NCBI GenBank assembly: GCA_031267345.1
Contig: JAIRZG010000212.1
Location: 1 to 6,724, forward strand
Reading direction: 5' to 3'
Source of the DNA: Zoogloeaceae bacterium
GTDB taxonomy: Bacteria > Pseudomonadota > Gammaproteobacteria > Burkholderiales > Rhodocyclaceae
Length of the DNA: 6,724 nucleotides
This document shows, piece by piece, positions 5,621 to 6,724 of this stretch. Below the pieces are notes generated by a model that made no database searches, was not told where the DNA came from, and was given only the letters and a program-made list of their open reading frames with translations. The position numbers and the translations under genes were made by a program. The first letter of the stretch is position 1, and each line of letters starts with the position of its first letter.

Positions 5621-5651
5621 CCGCCCGTCTTGCCGCACACAGGACGGGCGG
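5621..5651. terminator. Hairpin between convergent genes (bidirectional terminator)
   Basis: A perfect 9-bp stem (CCGCCCGTC at 5621-5629, GACGGGCGG at 5643-5651) with a 13-base loop lies between the small plus-strand gene (stop at 5597) and the minus-strand gene ending at 5656. The flanks have only modest T-tracts: GTGGTTATT rightwards and GGGGTTTTCAGCTTTTT leftwards. It may therefore serve both directions, with limited strength in each. Confidence 0.6.
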
Positions 5652-5655
5652 GTGG

Positions 5656-6363
5656 TTATTGGCGTTCAAAACGGTAAAACAGATTCGGCTCGGAGAGGAT
5701 GTAAATCTTTTCCTCATGATCCACGGCAATGCCTTCCGGTTGGGGGATGGCGCGCTCCAAACTCTGCCAGCCTCGCCACAACGGCATCATGCTGATCAAT
5801 TTGCTGTCGCCGCTGTATTCCATGAGCGTCTTTGATTCGTCGCTGAGCACCAGCAAATGACCGGCGTAAAATCCCAAAGTGGAAATATCGTCAACGATCA
5901 ACCCGTTTTTCGGCCACCATTCATAAATTGACAAATCGACGCCAGCCGCCGCGTGCCACAACGAATCCCCTTCCATGCGGAAAATACGCGGCGGTCTTTT
6001 TCCCTTGGCGACAAAAAGACGATGTTGAGCGTCATCCCAGACGACGCCTTCAAATCCATAATTTTCGGGTCTGAATTTCCGGCTGCCGCCCAGACGCACA
6101 CTCAACCGCAGACGATGCGCCCGGGCGACACCCACGCTTTCCGTTTGGGCATCCACAGCAATCCAGTACAGCGTTTGATCGCGCTCGTCCGCAAGGATGT
6201 AGCGATTTTTGCCGATCCAGGTTATGCCTTCCACATCTATAGCGCCGCGCCCGCAAAAATCCACCCTGATATTTTGTTGCGGCGGGAAAAACGCAGGGGC
6301 ATTTTCATGACGCCCCCTACGGACACAAGATAACCCGCGTGAAACCCGAAATACAGCGGTCAT
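5656..6363 (-). CDS. SdiA-regulated (YjiK) family beta-propeller protein, N-terminus missing or scrambled
   Basis: From residue 43 (counted from ATG at 6363) the frame is clearly of the SdiA-regulated/YjiK family. It has DVEGITWIGKNRYILADERD (43-62), then YGFEGVVWD..HRLFVAKGK, then LLVLSDESKTLMEYS, and finally PQPEGIAVD..KIYILSEPNLFYRF at the end. These are successive propeller blades with the repeated EG motif. Family members are exported or membrane-anchored, with unknown ligand; the name comes from quorum-regulator control in enterobacteria. Here the first blade (a segment of roughly 50-70 residues ending just before D-EGI) is absent. Residues 1-42 are Arg-rich and look like out-of-frame sequence, with no signal peptide. 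A better start with a signal-anchor-like N-terminus lies in another frame at 6308. The gene is therefore probably a 5'-damaged remnant, although about 193 codons of propeller remain open. The exact start is uncertain; a TTG at 6390 is also in frame. Confidence 0.7.
   Translation of the reverse strand: MTAVFRVSRGLSCVRRGRHENAPAFFPPQQNIRVDFCGRGAIDVEGITWIGKNRYILADERDQTLYWIAVDAQTESVGVARAHRLRLSVRLGGSRKFRPENYGFEGVVWDDAQHRLFVAKGKRPPRIFRMEGDSLWHAAAGVDLSIYEWWPKNGLIVDDISTLGFYAGHLLVLSDESKTLMEYSGDSKLISMMPLWRGWQSLERAIPQPEGIAVDHEEKIYILSEPNLFYRFERQ
6237..6308 (-). pseudogene. Possible displaced N-terminus of the YjiK-family gene
   Basis: On the minus strand an ATG at 6308, 4 bases after AGGGGG (complement of 6313-6318), opens a 23-codon frame. 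It has a basic start (MKMPLRFSRRNK) and a hydrophobic stretch (ISGWIFAGAAL), and it stops with TAG at 6237-6239. This is just what the signal anchor of an exported YjiK-family protein would look like. It stops where the DVEGI segment begins in a different frame. I infer that a deletion removed the first blade and shifted the frame at about 6237-6245. It could be chance; the evidence is the ribosome site, the residue pattern and the position. Confidence 0.35.
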
Positions 6364-6390
6364 CCGAACCGCCCTTCCCCAAACCCGCAA

Positions 6391-6542
6391 ACGCCTTGCC
6401 GCGCTGGCGGGCAGATGGCGTCAGTCTATATGTGAGTGAGCAATACTTATGCCAGTATTGCTTCCCTCGGTCTTGTCAGCGGTCAGACCGGATAATCGGT
6501 AGCACACCCTGAGCATGATTTTTGCAGGCATCGTTGTCCTTG
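6391..6542. other. Gene-free spacer between the YjiK-family gene and the right IS
   Basis: I see no convincing coding region on either strand here. The stretch holds an 8-bp inverted repeat (listed separately) and an 11-base palindrome, CGGTCAGACCG (6480-6490). It probably includes the former upstream region of the minus-strand gene, altered by IS activity. Confidence 0.4.
6439..6462. repeat. Inverted repeat AGCAATAC / GTATTGCT
   Basis: A perfect 8-bp stem (6439-6446 with 6455-6462) surrounds the loop TTATGCCA. No T-tract follows in either direction, so it is not a standard terminator. It lies about 75 bases upstream of the minus-strand gene and about 80 bases from the right IS end, so it could be an operator or debris of another element. 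Confidence 0.45.
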
Positions 6543-6724
6543 CAGGGCAATCGCACGAACCCTTCTTGCCGCTACGCCTCCATGCCGAACAAGTGTGCGC
6601 GATAAAGATCAGAAGTTGCGGCGATGAGTCGTCGCACCTTGATGCCGCCTTTGCGCGGGATGGGATCGAGACGAATGAGATTGACCGTCATGTGCTTGAG
6701 CACAGCGAGATTGTGCGCTGCATG
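6543..6724 (-). mobile_element. End of an ISAs1-type insertion sequence (runs off right edge)
   Basis: The transposase C-terminus on the minus strand is followed, after its stop, by about 29 bases ending in TTCGTGCGATTGCCCTG (complement of 6543-6559). A G/C-rich terminus with GATTGCCCTG fits the terminal repeat style of ISAs1/H-repeat elements as I remember it. The other end and the target duplication are outside the window, so the boundary at 6543 is provisional. Confidence 0.5.
6572..6724 (-). CDS. ISAs1-family transposase, C-terminal fragment (starts beyond right edge)
   Basis: The last 50 codons of a transposase are visible on the minus strand: HNLAVLKHMTVNLIRLDP, then RKGGIKVRRLIAA, then LYRAHLFGM and a TAG at 6572-6574. 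The pattern 'NLAVL....NL.R.D...K.GIK..R..AA....Y...L' is the common C-terminus of ISAs1-family (H-repeat-type) transposases. The catalytic residues lie outside the window, so the integrity of the element is unknown. The gene points leftwards, towards the damaged YjiK-family gene. Confidence 0.72.
   Translation of the reverse strand, partial: HAAHNLAVLKHMTVNLIRLDPIPRKGGIKVRRLIAATSDLYRAHLFGMEA

Noticed and set aside
5953..6333. Plus-strand open frame of 126 codons opposite the YjiK-family gene.
   Set aside because: The minus strand here encodes recognisable propeller motifs, and the plus frame has no ribosome site or family resemblance.
6421..6520. A segment on the minus strand reading LSGLTAD in the same frame as the propeller gene, resembling the first blade of the family.
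   Set aside because: It is about 86 codons from DVEGI instead of the expected 50 or so, is followed by a TGA, and has unlike-family sequence between; most likely coincidence.

Overview
The window looks like an accessory-rich stretch of a proteobacterial chromosome, most likely betaproteobacterial. The evidence is a Neisseria-type II-C CRISPR-Cas locus whose Cas9 C-terminus, Cas1, Cas2 and repeat all resemble the meningococcal system, followed by a UbiT-type quinone accessory protein, a PsiF-type periplasmic protein and a YjiK/SdiA-regulated protein. The lineage is an inference from recognisable protein families; no marker gene is present. Both edges lie inside insertion sequences: an IS5-type transposase C-terminus at the left and an ISAs1-type transposase C-terminus (minus strand) at the right.

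Positions 1-2372 hold a dead type II-C CRISPR-Cas locus. Each component carries its own lesion. The 3' part of cas9 (WED/PAM-interacting region) abuts an IS end at about position 119. cas1 has one in-frame amber codon (TAG at 1331-1333), with all catalytic residues preserved downstream. cas2 is broken by one extra T in a seven-T run (2051-2057). The array is reduced to a single 36-bp repeat (2337-2372). That repeat reads on the minus strand, against the cas genes, and is followed 10 bp later by a minus-strand intrinsic terminator just behind cas2.

Positions 2373-5287 hold apparently intact genes on the plus strand. A small secreted PsiF-family protein has its own strong terminator. Next comes a tightly packed three-gene unit: a UbiT-like SCP2 lipid-binding protein, a UbiA/MenA-family membrane prenyltransferase and a radical SAM enzyme with a C-terminal cysteine cluster. 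The spacing (5 bp, then a 4-bp ATGA overlap) says these three are one operon. They plausibly make or modify an isoprenoid quinone or another prenylated lipid without oxygen. This is the best candidate in the window for chemistry that is not well described.

Positions 5288-6542 hold a regulatory region with a perfect dyad, a promoter candidate and a leader hairpin in front of a 50-residue, very basic, unrecognised protein. A hairpin separates this from a convergent minus-strand gene of the SdiA-regulated (YjiK) beta-propeller family. The N-terminal part of that gene appears to be deleted or out of frame. A gene-free stretch of about 180 bp then leads into the right-hand IS. Overall, the window shows a CRISPR locus eroding between mobile elements beside a functional lipid/quinone operon.
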